This document shows positions 18,405-28,401 of a DNA stretch of 64,000 nt, piece after piece. The stretch's first letter is position 1, and the number at the start of each line of letters is the position of its first letter. Made by a program: the position numbers and the translations under genes. Origin of the DNA: Prolixibacteraceae bacterium. GTDB taxonomy: Bacteria; Bacteroidota; Bacteroidia; Bacteroidales; Prolixibacteraceae. Below the pieces are notes generated by a model. The model made no database searches. It was not told the origin of the DNA and was given only the letters and a program-made list of their open reading frames with translations. Location of the stretch: NCBI GenBank assembly GCA_025210775.1, contig JAOARB010000016.1:20649-84648 (forward strand), written 5' to 3'.

Positions 18405-19922
18405 ATGGCAATACTCCAAACTATTCTAAACTGGTTTAATTCTCGAAGAATTGAAGAGATCGATCGATATACCCATCATGCAGATGAAATACAAAAACAG
18501 TGTTTTCATCATCTAATAGACAAAGCACATAACACCCACTGGGGAGCATTATATGGCTACTCATCCATCACTTCATACGCTCAATTTAAGGAGCGTGTGC
18601 CACTACAATGCTACGAAGATATAAAACCTTATGTAGATCGTATAATAAAAGGAGAAGAGAATGTTTTATGGCCAGGGAAAACACGCTGGTTTGCAAAATC
18701 TTCAGGGACCACATCAAGCAAAAGTAAATATATTCCGATTACCAACGATTCACTAGAAGAGTGCCATTATAGGGCAGCCAAAGACATCCAGTCCATCTAT
18801 TTCAGGAACCATCCTGAGAACAATGTCTTTTCAGGCAAGACTTTAACCTTAGGGGGGAGTCACCGTGTATCTGCTCTCAACCACAAATCGAGTGTAGGGG
18901 ATCTTTCTGCAATCATGATAGAGAATCTACCATTTTGGACCGATCTCTACAGGACCCCATCACGCGAGGCAACACTCACAGAAGCATTTGATAAAAAGAT
19001 TGAGGCAATAATAGAAACCTCCATTCATGAAGATGTAACGGCCTTTGCAGGAGTCCCATCGTGGTACCTTGTTCTATTTCAAAAGATATTAGAGCAAACG
19101 GGAGCAGCAAGCCTAAATGAGATATGGCCCAACCTAGAACTTTTTGTTCATGGAGGCATCTCCTTTGCGCCCTACAGAGATCAATACAAACGATTGATTC
19201 CATCTAGTAAGATGCACTATTTAGAGACCTACAATGCATCAGAAGGGTTCTTTGCGATTCAAGATGTTTTTTCAAGAGAAGACATGTTACTTATGATTGA
19301 CCTTGGCATCTTCTATGAGTTCATTCCTATGGATAAATTTAATGGGGTAGATTCGGACACAGTCACCCTTGAAGAGGTAGAATTAGGGAAGAATTATGCC
19401 ATTGTAATCTCCACTAATGGAGGATTATGGAGATACATCATAGGAGACACCATCAGATTCTGTTCTACTCATCCTTATCGTATTCAAGTAACCGGTAGAA
19501 CATCACATTACATCAATGCTTTCGGTGAAGAAATCATTATAGACAATGCCATCAAAGCATTAGATAAGGCTTGTCATGTCACCCATGCAGAGATCAAGGA
19601 TTTTACAGCAGCACCGGTCTTCTTTACTGACAAAGAAAAAGGGAAACATCAGTGGGCTATAGAGTTTACGAAAATGCCTTCTTCCATTGAATTGTTCACA
19701 ACACAATTAGACAAAGCACTGCAGGAGGTAAACTCAGATTATGAAGCCAAAAGGTTTCATAACACGACATTAAACGCACCTGAGGTCTATGTCATAAAAA
19801 ACAATAGCTTTTTTAGATGGTGTAAAAATAAGGGGAAGATCGGCGGCCAGAACAAGATTCCACGCCTTTCTAATAATCGTTTTTTTATTGAAGAGTTGAT
19901 TTTATTGGAAGAGCAACCTTAA
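18405..19922 (+). CDS. GH3-type acyl-adenylate/amido synthetase
   Basis: 505 residues of the GH3 superfamily, named after plant auxin-conjugating enzymes and related to ANL adenylating enzymes. ATP-binding loop SSGTTSSKSKYIPIT near 99-113, a second motif YNASEGFFAIQD near 279-290, and GDTIRF near 349-354 are all visible. The expected chemistry is activation of a carboxylate as acyl-AMP and transfer to an amine or thiol; the bacterial substrate is not known. The gene is monocistronic by orientation, with cvpA divergent. A deoxynucleoside kinase gene follows after 52 bases. Confidence 0.85.
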   Translation: MAILQTILNWFNSRRIEEIDRYTHHADEIQKQCFHHLIDKAHNTHWGALYGYSSITSYAQFKERVPLQCYEDIKPYVDRIIKGEENVLWPGKTRWFAKSSGTTSSKSKYIPITNDSLEECHYRAAKDIQSIYFRNHPENNVFSGKTLTLGGSHRVSALNHKSSVGDLSAIMIENLPFWTDLYRTPSREATLTEAFDKKIEAIIETSIHEDVTAFAGVPSWYLVLFQKILEQTGAASLNEIWPNLELFVHGGISFAPYRDQYKRLIPSSKMHYLETYNASEGFFAIQDVFSREDMLLMIDLGIFYEFIPMDKFNGVDSDTVTLEEVELGKNYAIVISTNGGLWRYIIGDTIRFCSTHPYRIQVTGRTSHYINAFGEEIIIDNAIKALDKACHVTHAEIKDFTAAPVFFTDKEKGKHQWAIEFTKMPSSIELFTTQLDKALQEVNSDYEAKRFHNTTLNAPEVYVIKNNSFFRWCKNKGKIGGQNKIPRLSNNRFFIEELILLEEQP

Positions 19923-19974
19923 CTATTCAACGAGATTTATATTTTTACAACAAATTAACTATTTATTTAGAGAT

Positions 19975-20592
19975 ATGCATATTGCCATTGCTGGAAATAT
20001 AGGTTCCGGGAAAACCACATTAACAGGATTATTAGCGAAACATTACAACTGGGAAGCTCATTTTGAAGATGCAGATGACAACCCCTATCTAAGCGACTTC
20101 TATGACGATATGCACAGATGGTCGTTTAATCTTCAGGTCTATTTCTTGAACAGTCGTTTCAACCAAGTCTTGGATATTAGAGAGACAGGGAAAACAGTGA
20201 TTCAAGATAGAACCATTTACGAAGATGCAGAGATCTTTGCTCCCAATCTTCACGAGATGGGATTGATGCCATCAAGAGACTTTTCCAATTACAGTTCTCT
20301 ATTTAAGTTAATGAGTCGTATGGTTCAACCGCCAGATCTATTAATCTATTTAAGATCATCAATCCCTAATTTGGTTCAACAGATCCAGAAAAGAGGAAGG
20401 GATTATGAAAACTCTATCCGTATAGATTATTTGAAGCAGTTAAACGAGAAATACAACACTTGGATTGACAGTTACAATTTAGGTAAATTGTTAATCATTG
20501 ATGTGGATGATATTGATTTTGCACACAATCCAGAGGATCTAAGTCATATCATTGACAAGATAGATGCTCAAATCAATGGATTATTCAAATAA
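19975..20592 (+). CDS. Deoxynucleoside kinase
   Basis: 205 residues, normal for the Drosophila-dNK/bacterial dGK-dAK group. P-loop GNIGSGKTTL at residues 7-16, the ERS/DRT-like substrate motif QDRTIYEDAEIF near 80-91, and the arginine-rich lid QKRGRDYENSI near 140-150. It phosphorylates salvaged deoxynucleosides to the monophosphate in the cytoplasm. Its placement 52 bases after the GH3-type gene may be incidental. The base specificity (purine or pyrimidine) cannot be told from motifs alone. Confidence 0.92.
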   Translation: MHIAIAGNIGSGKTTLTGLLAKHYNWEAHFEDADDNPYLSDFYDDMHRWSFNLQVYFLNSRFNQVLDIRETGKTVIQDRTIYEDAEIFAPNLHEMGLMPSRDFSNYSSLFKLMSRMVQPPDLLIYLRSSIPNLVQQIQKRGRDYENSIRIDYLKQLNEKYNTWIDSYNLGKLLIIDVDDIDFAHNPEDLSHIIDKIDAQINGLFK

Positions 20593-20604
20593 AGAATAAA
20601 ATAC

Positions 20605-20637
20605 AAAACGCTTTAAGAAAAATCTTAAAGCGTTTTT
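20605..20637. terminator. Terminator between the kinase gene and galE
   Basis: AAAACGCTTTAAGA and TCTTAAAGCGTTTT form a 14-bp stem with a four-base loop between convergent genes, with T-run on both strands. Confidence 0.9.
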
Positions 20638-20658
20638 ATTTGAAATCATATGAAATTA

Positions 20659-21690
20659 TTATTCGATATTACGAATCTTCTTTTCCCAAGTCCAAGCAGA
20701 AGCCAAAGTTTCTTCAACACTACTTTCTGCTTTCCATCCTAGTTCCTCATTCGCAAAAGTTGTATTGGCCCATACCTTCTCGATATCTCCAGCACGACGA
20801 CCTACAATCTTATAGTTAAGAGGTTTTCCTGTTACTTTCTCAAAAGCTTTAACCAATTCCAAAACAGTCAATCCTGTTCCTGTACCGATATTAAAGAATT
20901 CAAGAGGTTTCTTATTGTTTTGCTCCATCAAACGACGAATAGCTACTACGTGTGCTTTCGCAAGATCCACCACATGGATATAATCTCTTACAGGAGTACC
21001 ATCCACAGTATCATAATCCTCTCCAAAGATGCTTAGCTCCTCGCGAAGACCAGCTGCTGTTTGAGTGATATATGGAACCAAGTTTTGAGGTACACCTACA
21101 GGAAGTTCACCAATCTCTGCAGATGGGTGTGCTCCAATTGGATTAAAATAACGCAATGCAATTCCACGAACAGAACCATTGTAAGCAGAAATAGTATCAG
21201 CTAAGATTTCTTCACAAATCTGTTTTGTATTACCATAAGGAGAAGTCGCTTCTTGAACTGGCGCATTCTCAGTCACTGGCAACACTTCAGGTTGTCCGTA
21301 CACTGTACAAGAAGAAGAGAAAACAATACTTGGTACATCATATTGATCCATTGCCTCTAGTAGGTTCATCAAAGTCACCAAGTTGTTTCTATAATACAAT
21401 AATGGTTTTTCAACCGACTCACCCACAGCCTTACTTGCAGCAAAATGAATAATTGCTTCAATACCACTATGTTTTTTAAAGAACTCTTGTACTTTATTTC
21501 TATCACAAAGATCAAACTCTTCAAAATGGGGACGAATACCAGAAATAGTTTCAATACGATCTAAAACCTCGATATTCGAATTTGAAAGATTGTCAATAAT
21601 AAAAACTTCAAAGCCTTCATTTTGTAATTCTACTACTGTGTGTGATCCAATATATCCCACACCTCCGGTGACCAATACTTGCTTTTTCAT
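20659..21690 (-). CDS. galE: UDP-glucose 4-epimerase
   Basis: 343 residues, extended short-chain dehydrogenase fold. NAD-binding GGVGYIGSHT near residues 9-18, catalytic SSSCTVYG near 125-132 with the YGNTK tyrosine/lysine pair near 153-157, and GIALRYFNPIGAHPSAEIGE near 178-197, all as in GalE. It interconverts UDP-glucose and UDP-galactose in the Leloir pathway and for envelope sugars. Not linked to other sugar genes here. Confidence 0.96.
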   Translation of the reverse strand: MKKQVLVTGGVGYIGSHTVVELQNEGFEVFIIDNLSNSNIEVLDRIETISGIRPHFEEFDLCDRNKVQEFFKKHSGIEAIIHFAASKAVGESVEKPLLYYRNNLVTLMNLLEAMDQYDVPSIVFSSSCTVYGQPEVLPVTENAPVQEATSPYGNTKQICEEILADTISAYNGSVRGIALRYFNPIGAHPSAEIGELPVGVPQNLVPYITQTAAGLREELSIFGEDYDTVDGTPVRDYIHVVDLAKAHVVAIRRLMEQNNKKPLEFFNIGTGTGLTVLELVKAFEKVTGKPLNYKIVGRRAGDIEKVWANTTFANEELGWKAESSVEETLASAWTWEKKIRNIE

Positions 21691-21911
21691 TGGTTTAATT
21701 TTTTACTTTATATACAGTGAGTTACAAAAATAAAGATTTTAGATTGAAGAAAGGTCATAATTTTTCGTAATGAACCAAGATTTGAATACTTTTGAACAAG
21801 AATGCACTTTTTGATGTTTATTAATTTGTTTATATCGATAGTTGTCTAACGATAACGAGCAACTATAACACTCAAAATGAAGAAATTAACCTTCTAAAGA
21901 ATTGTATTGTG

Positions 21912-22790
21912 ATGAAGATGGAAAACATATTCCATAAATGGCTAGAAAATACAGATTGTATTATTATCCCAAATATTGGTGCATTAATAGTACAGAATGA
22001 GCCTGCAAAATGGGACGCTAAAAGCCACACATTAGAAGCGCCCTTTAGAAGAATATCATTCAACAACCATATTCAAAAAGACAATGGTGGATTGACACAT
22101 CTCATTAGTCAAGAGCTAAAATGTAGCTACGAACAAGCTGCTTTTATGGTTCAAGACTGGAGCAAATGGTGTTTTAGTGAACTCAAAAAAGGACAGAAGA
22201 TAGAGCTTTCGGAACTAGGCATCCTCTCTATGGATGGTAGTGGTTATATATCCATGAAATCCATTGTTCAAAGAGGTATTAATTCTGGACAATTCTTTGG
22301 ATTAGAAGATCTATATCTTGAACAATCACAAAAAGAGAAAAGAGCAACGCTATCGCTAAAGAAAGAGCGTAGCATTAACTATGTTAATAGAATAAGTTGG
22401 TCGAAAATCACAGCTGCAGCATCGTTACTATTCTTGCTATGCATTCCTCGCATTGTTCCACATTCATCTACGATCTCTTCTGAGGCATCATTGATTCCAA
22501 CACCAGTAGCTACAACAATAGAGAAGAAAGAGACCATTAAAGAGGTAGTAAAAGAAGTACAACAGATACAGATTGTCGCAGGATCATTTAGGAATAAAGA
22601 GAATGCAAATAAAATTCTCCTACAACTAAACAACATCACCCCTTCTATTTTCCATATCATTGTAAAAGAGGGAGAGATCTTTCAAGTCTGTTCGGCACAA
22701 CTTTACCACATCAATAAAGCCAGAGAGACAGTATCTTTGATCCATAAAAGAGATTCCAAGATCAGCCTCTGGCTAAAGAAAATAGAATAA
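21912..22790 (+). CDS. HU-CCDC81/SPOR-domain membrane protein
   Basis: 292 residues from the ATG at 21912 (a GTG at 21909 and an ATG at 21918 are alternatives). The N-terminal 105 residues carry the prokaryotic CCDC81-type HU pair: WLENTDCIIIPNIGALIV and later FRRISFNNHIQKDNGGLTHLISQE. A hydrophobic segment follows (about 155-175, KITAAASLLFLLCIPRIV), then a Lys-rich linker (TIEKKETIKEVVKEV). A C-terminal SPOR domain (VAGSFRNKENANKILLQL, about 220-292) binds denuded peptidoglycan glycan strands. This domain order, with one membrane segment between, is common in Bacteroidota and suggests a septal or cell-wall-associated protein whose HU part faces the cytoplasm. Confidence 0.87.
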   Translation: MKMENIFHKWLENTDCIIIPNIGALIVQNEPAKWDAKSHTLEAPFRRISFNNHIQKDNGGLTHLISQELKCSYEQAAFMVQDWSKWCFSELKKGQKIELSELGILSMDGSGYISMKSIVQRGINSGQFFGLEDLYLEQSQKEKRATLSLKKERSINYVNRISWSKITAAASLLFLLCIPRIVPHSSTISSEASLIPTPVATTIEKKETIKEVVKEVQQIQIVAGSFRNKENANKILLQLNNITPSIFHIIVKEGEIFQVCSAQLYHINKARETVSLIHKRDSKISLWLKKIE

Positions 22791-22818
22791 GAAATTAACC
22801 ATTCAACGATCTATATTA

Positions 22819-22857
22819 AAAAAGGCAACCCCCAAAAGGATTGCCTTTAATTATTTT
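22819..22857. terminator. Terminator between the SPOR gene and metG
   Basis: AAAGGCAA (22821-22828) pairs with TTGCCTTT (22841-22848); extra CC/GG pairing in the loop. Lies between two convergent genes. Confidence 0.7.
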
Positions 22858-22872
22858 AATTGGAAGGAGTGA

Positions 22873-24906
22873 TTAACGAATCTCACTACCATTCTTTAAT
22901 GCAGCATCAGGCGAAACAAAAGATAGTGTTCCATCAGCATTCTCTGCCATAAGGATCATACCTTGTGATTCGATACCTTTCAATGTTTTTGGTGCCAAGT
23001 TAACCAAGATAGAAACTTGTTTTCCAATAATATCTTCAGGCTTATAATACTCTGCGATACCAGAAACCACCGTACGTGTATCAATTCCTGTATCCACAGT
23101 TAATTTCAATAACTTCTTCGTTTTTGCAACTTTAGTTGCTTCTGTAATGGTACCTACACGTAGATCCATTTTTGCGAAGTCATCAAATTGAATATTTTCT
23201 TTTGCTGGAGTTACTTCAGCTTGTTCAATCTCGTTTGCTTTCTTTGTTTCAAGAAGTTTATCTACTTGAGCTTGAATTGTTTTGTCTTCAATCTTCTCGA
23301 ATAACAACTCTGCCTTATTTACTTCATGACCAGCAGGGATAAGATCTAGATCTCCCAATTGTGACCATTCGAAAGCTTCAACACCTAAGAAACCACGCAA
23401 CTTCGCAGTAGTTTTAGGCATAAATGGTTCAAAAGCAATTGTCAAGTTAGCAGTAATCTGCAAACAGATATTCATGATGGTTTCAACACGCTTTTCATCT
23501 GTCTTAACCACTTTCCAAGGCTCACTATCTGCAAGATATTTGTTACCCAAACGAGCCAATTCCATAGCCTCTTTCAAAGCCTCTCTAAAACGATAGTTCT
23601 CGATTGATTTCTCAATTCTAGCACGATACGTTTTAAGTGTCTCAATAATTTCATTATCAAAATCTGTAAGATCACCCATTGCAGGAACCACCCCTTTATA
23701 ATATTTATGAGTCAATACCATCGCACGATTCACGAAGTTACCAAATACCGCAACCAACTCATTGTTGTTACGTGCTTGGAAATCTTTCCATGTAAAATCG
23801 TTATCTTTAGTCTCAGGTGCATTGGCAGTCAACACATATTTAAGCACATCCTCTTTCCCAGGGAAGTCTTGAAGATATTCATGCAACCATACAGCCCAGT
23901 TACGAGAAGTAGAGATCTTATCCCCTTCAAGGTTCAAGAACTCATTCGATGGAACGTTTTCAGGAAGAATATAAGAACCATCTGCTTTCAACATAGATGG
24001 GAAAATGATACAGTGGAAAACGATATTATCTTTTCCAATAAAGTGTACCATCTTAGTCTCTTCATCTTTCCAATATTTCTCCCATTCAGGAGTACATTCT
24101 TTCGTAGCTGAAATATATCCAATAGGAGCATCAAACCATACATAAAGTACTTTACCCTCAGCTCCTTCAACAGGAACAGGCACACCCCAATCCAAATCAC
24201 GAGTAACTGCACGTGGGTGAAGTCCACCGTCTAGCCATGACTTACACTGTCCGTAAACATTACTTTTCCATTCTTTATGACCTTCAAGGATCCATTCTTT
24301 CAACCAATCTTCATATTGATCTAAAGGAAGATACCAGTGTGTTGTTTTCTTAAGTTCTAGAGGACTTCCACTCAATACAGACTTAGGATTAATCAAATCC
24401 GTTGCATTCAAAGAAGAACCACAGCTCTCACATTGGTCTCCATATGCTTTATCATTGTTACACTTAGGACAAGTACCTACGATATAACGGTCGGCAAGGA
24501 ACTGATTAGCCTCTTTGTCGAAATATTGTTCCGTTGTTTTCTCCACAAACTTACCTTGTTCATGAAGTGTTTTAAAAAACTCGGAAGCAGTTTCTTTGTG
24601 TGTCTCTGTTGTTGTACGAGAATATACATCAAAAGAGATACCAAAATCTTCAAAAGCAGTTTTAATGATATTGTGGTATTTATCTACAATATCCTGAGGG
24701 GTTACACCTTCTTTTTTTGCTTTCAAAGTAATGGGAACACCATGCTCATCTGATCCTCCAATAAAAAGTACATCTTGTCCCTGCATTCGTAGATAGCGTG
24801 CATAAATATCTGCAGGAACATAAACTCCTGCAAGGTGACCAATATGTACAGGGCCATTTGCATACGGCAAGGCAGATGTAATCAGTGTTCTCTTAAATTC
24901 TTTCAT
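22873..24906 (-). CDS. metG: Methionyl-tRNA synthetase
   Basis: 677 residues, class I synthetase of the MetG1 type with a C-terminal dimerisation/tRNA-binding domain. HIGH at residues 21-24 (PVHIGHLAG), zinc knuckles [18 protein letters not shown] near 142-160, the KISTS form of the KMSKS loop ([10 protein letters not shown]) near 330, and a C-terminal EMAP/Arc1p-like domain ([18 protein letters not shown]) over the last 110 residues. It charges both elongator and initiator tRNA-Met; two initiator genes sit at the end of this window. Single gene between convergent and divergent neighbours. Confidence 0.98.
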   Translation of the reverse strand: MKEFKRTLITSALPYANGPVHIGHLAGVYVPADIYARYLRMQGQDVLFIGGSDEHGVPITLKAKKEGVTPQDIVDKYHNIIKTAFEDFGISFDVYSRTTTETHKETASEFFKTLHEQGKFVEKTTEQYFDKEANQFLADRYIVGTCPKCNNDKAYGDQCESCGSSLNATDLINPKSVLSGSPLELKKTTHWYLPLDQYEDWLKEWILEGHKEWKSNVYGQCKSWLDGGLHPRAVTRDLDWGVPVPVEGAEGKVLYVWFDAPIGYISATKECTPEWEKYWKDEETKMVHFIGKDNIVFHCIIFPSMLKADGSYILPENVPSNEFLNLEGDKISTSRNWAVWLHEYLQDFPGKEDVLKYVLTANAPETKDNDFTWKDFQARNNNELVAVFGNFVNRAMVLTHKYYKGVVPAMGDLTDFDNEIIETLKTYRARIEKSIENYRFREALKEAMELARLGNKYLADSEPWKVVKTDEKRVETIMNICLQITANLTIAFEPFMPKTTAKLRGFLGVEAFEWSQLGDLDLIPAGHEVNKAELLFEKIEDKTIQAQVDKLLETKKANEIEQAEVTPAKENIQFDDFAKMDLRVGTITEATKVAKTKKLLKLTVDTGIDTRTVVSGIAEYYKPEDIIGKQVSILVNLAPKTLKGIESQGMILMAENADGTLSFVSPDAALKNGSEIR

Positions 24907-25034
24907 CTTCTGCTATCTTATATATATTATTATCGAATAATCTTTTTGGACCTATGATTGTTTCTTAATTGTAAACATTCGTAGGTAATAAAATACAAAG
25001 ATAATCAGTCCGATCAAAAAACGATAGATTTCTC

Positions 25035-25042
25035 TATTTTTG
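25035..25042 (+). promoter_or_regulatory. Bacteroidota -7 element for the LD-carboxypeptidase gene
   Basis: TATTTTTG matches TAnnTTTG exactly, 47 bases before the ATG at 25089. Confidence 0.55.
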
Positions 25043-25088
25043 CGACTACTGTTTAACAAAGAATCTACTTAAAAAAGAATCTATTATC

Positions 25089-25991
25089 ATGTTTTTCCCA
25101 ACTTCATTAAAAAAGAATGACCTTATTTTGGTTATAGCTCCTGCGGGGGTTGTCACCCCATGTCAGCTAACCAAAGGGCTCGAACTTCTAAAACAAAAAG
25201 GATATGAAGTTATCTTAGGGAAGAATCTATACCACAGCTATGGGCCCTTTGCAGGAACCGACAAAGAGAGAGCCGAAGATCTTCAATGGGCCTTAAATCA
25301 TCCCAAAGCAAAAGCAATATGGATGGCAAGAGGAGGATATGGGTCCGCAAGAGTCGTAGACCAAGTATCATGGGAATTATTCCAACAAAATCCCAAATGG
25401 ATTATAGGCTTTAGTGACATCACTGTTTTTCACCAAAAATGTCAACATCTAGGTATAGCATCGATGCACGGTCCTATGGTGGCACAGATGAAAGAAGACA
25501 TCCCCACATTTGAAAATTGCATCGACCATCTAGAAGGGAAACACACAACGTTAAAATGGAATAGCAGCCTCTCTCTTTCTGAGAATAAAGTTACTGGAAA
25601 GCTCACCGGAGGCAATCTTTCGATCATATCATCTCTACGATCAACCCCATTAGATCTTATTTTTGACGACCAAATACTATTTATCGAAGATATCGATGAA
25701 TTCCACTATAACATTGATAGGATGTTAATCAATATGGTTCTAGCAGGAGATTTTGCAAAACTTAAAGGGATCATTGTAGGAGCATTTACACAAGTAAAAG
25801 AGGGAGAGAATCCCATGCCATTCGATTTCAAAGAAACCATTATAGAGCTAACCCAGAAATACAATATTCCTGCCTTCTTTGATGCTCCCATCGGACATAT
25901 CAACGAAAATCATCCTGTTATATTAGGATCAGAGGTAACCATCCAATCACAAAAAGGAGAAGTGACCTTAAGCTACAACCAGAAAGAATAA
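25089..25991 (+). CDS. LD-carboxypeptidase, peptidase family S66
   Basis: 300 residues of the LdcA/MccF fold. The nucleophilic serine is in GFSDITVFH near residue 103, and the charge-relay Glu and His are in FIEDIDEFHYNIDRML near 200-215 and FDAPIGHINENHPVILG near 268-284. It removes the terminal D-alanine from muramyl tetrapeptides in cytoplasmic murein recycling; immunity-type MccF members act on microcin derivatives instead. There is no signal peptide. It is followed after 35 bases by a YraN gene and probably cotranscribed with it. Confidence 0.93.
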   Translation: MFFPTSLKKNDLILVIAPAGVVTPCQLTKGLELLKQKGYEVILGKNLYHSYGPFAGTDKERAEDLQWALNHPKAKAIWMARGGYGSARVVDQVSWELFQQNPKWIIGFSDITVFHQKCQHLGIASMHGPMVAQMKEDIPTFENCIDHLEGKHTTLKWNSSLSLSENKVTGKLTGGNLSIISSLRSTPLDLIFDDQILFIEDIDEFHYNIDRMLINMVLAGDFAKLKGIIVGAFTQVKEGENPMPFDFKETIIELTQKYNIPAFFDAPIGHINENHPVILGSEVTIQSQKGEVTLSYNQKE

Positions 25992-26026
25992 ACAATAAGT
26001 TATACTGCTCTGTTTTAAAAATAAAA

Positions 26027-26398
26027 ATGCTTCTCAAAACAGAAAAAGACAAAGGCAAAGAAGGAGAAAAACTCGCAGCAGAATATCTTAGAGAACAAGG
26101 CTATACCATTCTTTATTGTAATTGGATTGGCAATCACAAAGAATTAGATATAGTCTGTACCAAAGACAACCAACTCGTTGTCGTAGAAGTAAAAAATAGA
26201 GAGTCATGGAACCACCTAGACATTAGAGAACTTATACCACCATCAAAGATTAAAAACATCATTGATGGAACAGAGCTCTTTATTGCAGAAAAGAACCCGC
26301 AAAAAGAAGTACGGTTTGATGTTATCATCGTCAACACAATGAAATCACCCCCCAACATTCAACATATAGTCTCTGCTTTTAATGCTCTCGATTATTAA
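26027..26398 (+). CDS. YraN/UPF0102 family nuclease-fold protein
   Basis: 123 residues, the normal length for UPF0102. GKEGEKLAAEYLREQGYTILYCNWIGNHKELDIVCTKDNQLVVVEVKNRE shows the PD-(D/E)xK nuclease pattern: E of KELD, D of LDIV, and the E-x-K of VEVKNR. The family is presumed to act on DNA, in some species as a Holliday-junction-type nuclease, but its cellular role is not settled. Its stop overlaps that of the convergent response-regulator gene by four bases. Confidence 0.9.
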   Translation: MLLKTEKDKGKEGEKLAAEYLREQGYTILYCNWIGNHKELDIVCTKDNQLVVVEVKNRESWNHLDIRELIPPSKIKNIIDGTELFIAEKNPQKEVRFDVIIVNTMKSPPNIQHIVSAFNALDY

Positions 26399-26781
26399 TT
26401 TGTCGGGAGCAAAGCTCTCACCTCTCTAAAAAAACGTTCTCGTCTAAAAGGTTTTGAAATATACCCAACAAAAAAGCCACTATCAACACACTCCTGTATC
26501 TCTTCAGACTCTAAAGCTGTTTGAATACAAACTCGAGTTTGTGGGTAACGTTTTTTAATCTCTTCTGTCACTTCAATACCTGTTTTGTCAGGTAGTTTAT
26601 AATCCATAAGAACAAGATCAAAAGAACATTTCTCTATTTCCAATAACACCTCACTACTAGAAGAAGCTACGACAGAATCTATTTCCATCTCTTTTAAATA
26701 CCTCTTCATCAACATAGAATTTATGGGTTCATCATCGACTACTAAAACACAATAGCGTCCGTCAAAACAATCCTTATCCAT
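26395..26781 (-). CDS. Single-domain response regulator
   Basis: 128 residues, a receiver domain with no output domain. Acidic pair in VVDDEP (residues 13-17), phosphoacceptor Asp in LVLMDYKLPDKTG near D60, a Thr in IQTAL, and Lys in ISKPF. Stand-alone CheY-like regulators act by protein contact or in phosphorelays. No histidine kinase lies nearby, so the partner is elsewhere. Convergent with and overlapping the YraN gene by four bases. Confidence 0.92.
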   Translation of the reverse strand: MDKDCFDGRYCVLVVDDEPINSMLMKRYLKEMEIDSVVASSSSEVLLEIEKCSFDLVLMDYKLPDKTGIEVTEEIKKRYPQTRVCIQTALESEEIQECVDSGFFVGYISKPFRRERFFREVRALLPTN

Positions 26782-26921
26782 CTTATGCTCGCAATTTAAA
26801 TTACATACTTCAAAAATACGTTAAAAAAGTCTATTTTGGATACCATATCAAAAAGCATCTCATATTTGTTAAATAATTCATTACTTTGTATCGAAGTAAG
26901 AACCACTGTTTTTTTACCATT

Positions 26922-27281
26922 ATGAACATTGAACAGATTAGAGATTATTGCCTTAAGCTAGGTCCTGTAACCGAAAGTTTTCCTTTTGATGACACGACAT
27001 TGGTTTTTAAAGTTCACAACAAAATGTTTGCTTTAATCACCTTAAAAGGTCCCATCCGTATCAACTTAAAATGCGATCCAGAATATGCGATTACTCTAAG
27101 AGAAGAGTACGATTTTGTGATCCCAGGGTACCATATGAACAAAAAACATTGGAACACTCTTTGCGATATTGAAACTATTCCATCCAATCTAATAGAACAA
27201 TGGATAAAAGACTCCTACCAACTCGTTTGGAATAGCCTACCGAAGAAAACACGTTTAATATCTGAAAATAAAAAAGTATGA
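26922..27281 (+). CDS. MmcQ/YjbR family DNA-binding-fold protein
   Basis: Start at the ATG at 26922 (MNIEQIRDYCLKLGPVTESFPFDDTTLVFKV); a TTG at 26886 would add 12 residues with no family match. The 119 residues have the YjbR layout: LGPVTESFPF, MFALITL, YHMNKKHWNTL and a closing WIKDSYQLVW. The CyaY-like fold suggests DNA binding, but no defined role is known. Its stop overlaps the next start (ATGA at 27278), coupling it to the peptidase gene. Confidence 0.88.
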   Translation: MNIEQIRDYCLKLGPVTESFPFDDTTLVFKVHNKMFALITLKGPIRINLKCDPEYAITLREEYDFVIPGYHMNKKHWNTLCDIETIPSNLIEQWIKDSYQLVWNSLPKKTRLISENKKV

Positions 27282-28351
27282 AAAACTTTAGTCTAACGAG
27301 CTCTTTGGGCACTTTAATTCTAATGCTTCTTATTTCTTGTACTTCCATTGCACAAGAAAAATACACTACGGTTTACGAAACAGCCAAAACATCGGTAAAA
27401 GACCAACAAAGAACAGGTACATGTTGGTGTTTTTCCACTATCTCTTTCTTAGAATCTGAGATACTAAAAAGTCAAAAAATGAGTTATGACTTTTCGGAGA
27501 TGTTTGTAGTAAAAACAGCCTATCGTCAGAAAATAGAGAATTACCTTCTTCGTCAAGGAAAAGCCAACTTTAGTGAAGGAGGACAAGCTCATGATGTGAT
27601 CTACGCAATAAAAGAGAGTGGACTTACCCCACAAGAAACATTCTTTGGTAACACCTACGGAAAGATCCATAACCACAAAAAGATGGTGGGGGAACTAAAA
27701 AAGGAACTAAAGAAAACCAATGACAAGAACATTTATGATGATCAATGGGGAAATAGATTTAACCAAATATTAGATCAATATTTCGGTGAAACGCCAAAAA
27801 AATTTACATTTGAAGGCAAAGAATATACCCCAAAATCATTCTTCGCTTCGCTTGGTTTAGACCTTGACAATTATATTGAATTAACAAGTTATTCACACCA
27901 CCCTTTCAACACAACTTTTGTACTTGAAATCCCTGATAACTGGAGCAATGGAAGCTATTATAACGTACCTATCGATCGATTTATCAACATCATCGATCAC
28001 GCATTGGAAAAAGGTTATTCAATAGTATGGGATGGGGATGTTTCAGAAGATGGATTCCAACATAAAAATGGAGTGGCTTTCCTTCCAGAAAACACAGATG
28101 TAAGCCAAGAGGCACGCCAGAAAACATTCTTTAATAAAAGAACTACTGACGACCATCTAATGCATCTTGTTGGAAAAGCAACCAAAGATGGAAAAGCATA
28201 TTACATCATCAAAAACTCATGGAATACAGATTCTAATGAATATGGTGGATATCTATATATGTCCGAAGATTTTGTTCGTTTAAAAACGGTAGCTATTATG
28301 CTTAACAAAAAAGCTTTGACTAGAACAGAAAAGAAGCTATTAAAAATATAA
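27278..28351 (+). CDS. Exported C1-type cysteine peptidase (PepC/bleomycin hydrolase-like)
   Basis: 357 residues. The N-terminus has a signal peptide whose end (LMLLISC) fits a lipobox, with TSIAQE after it, so the protein is probably secreted or lipid-anchored in the envelope. Catalytic residues are C49 in TGTCWCFS, H296 in LMHLVGKA and N313 in IIKNSWNT, in the order and spacing of papain-like PepC. Typical PepC enzymes are cytosolic and 440-470 residues long; this one is shorter and exported. Coupled to the MmcQ gene by an ATGA overlap and followed closely by the S4 gene. Confidence 0.88.
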   Translation: MKNFSLTSSLGTLILMLLISCTSIAQEKYTTVYETAKTSVKDQQRTGTCWCFSTISFLESEILKSQKMSYDFSEMFVVKTAYRQKIENYLLRQGKANFSEGGQAHDVIYAIKESGLTPQETFFGNTYGKIHNHKKMVGELKKELKKTNDKNIYDDQWGNRFNQILDQYFGETPKKFTFEGKEYTPKSFFASLGLDLDNYIELTSYSHHPFNTTFVLEIPDNWSNGSYYNVPIDRFINIIDHALEKGYSIVWDGDVSEDGFQHKNGVAFLPENTDVSQEARQKTFFNKRTTDDHLMHLVGKATKDGKAYYIIKNSWNTDSNEYGGYLYMSEDFVRLKTVAIMLNKKALTRTEKKLLKI

Positions 28352-28401
28352 TAACTCTCGGTCTCTTGTATCAATACAGGAGACCAAATAAATTTTTAAA
28401 G

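Noticed and set aside
23707..24111. 134-codon frame antisense to metG
   Set aside because: Shadow of metG; no recognisable domain, no ribosome site.
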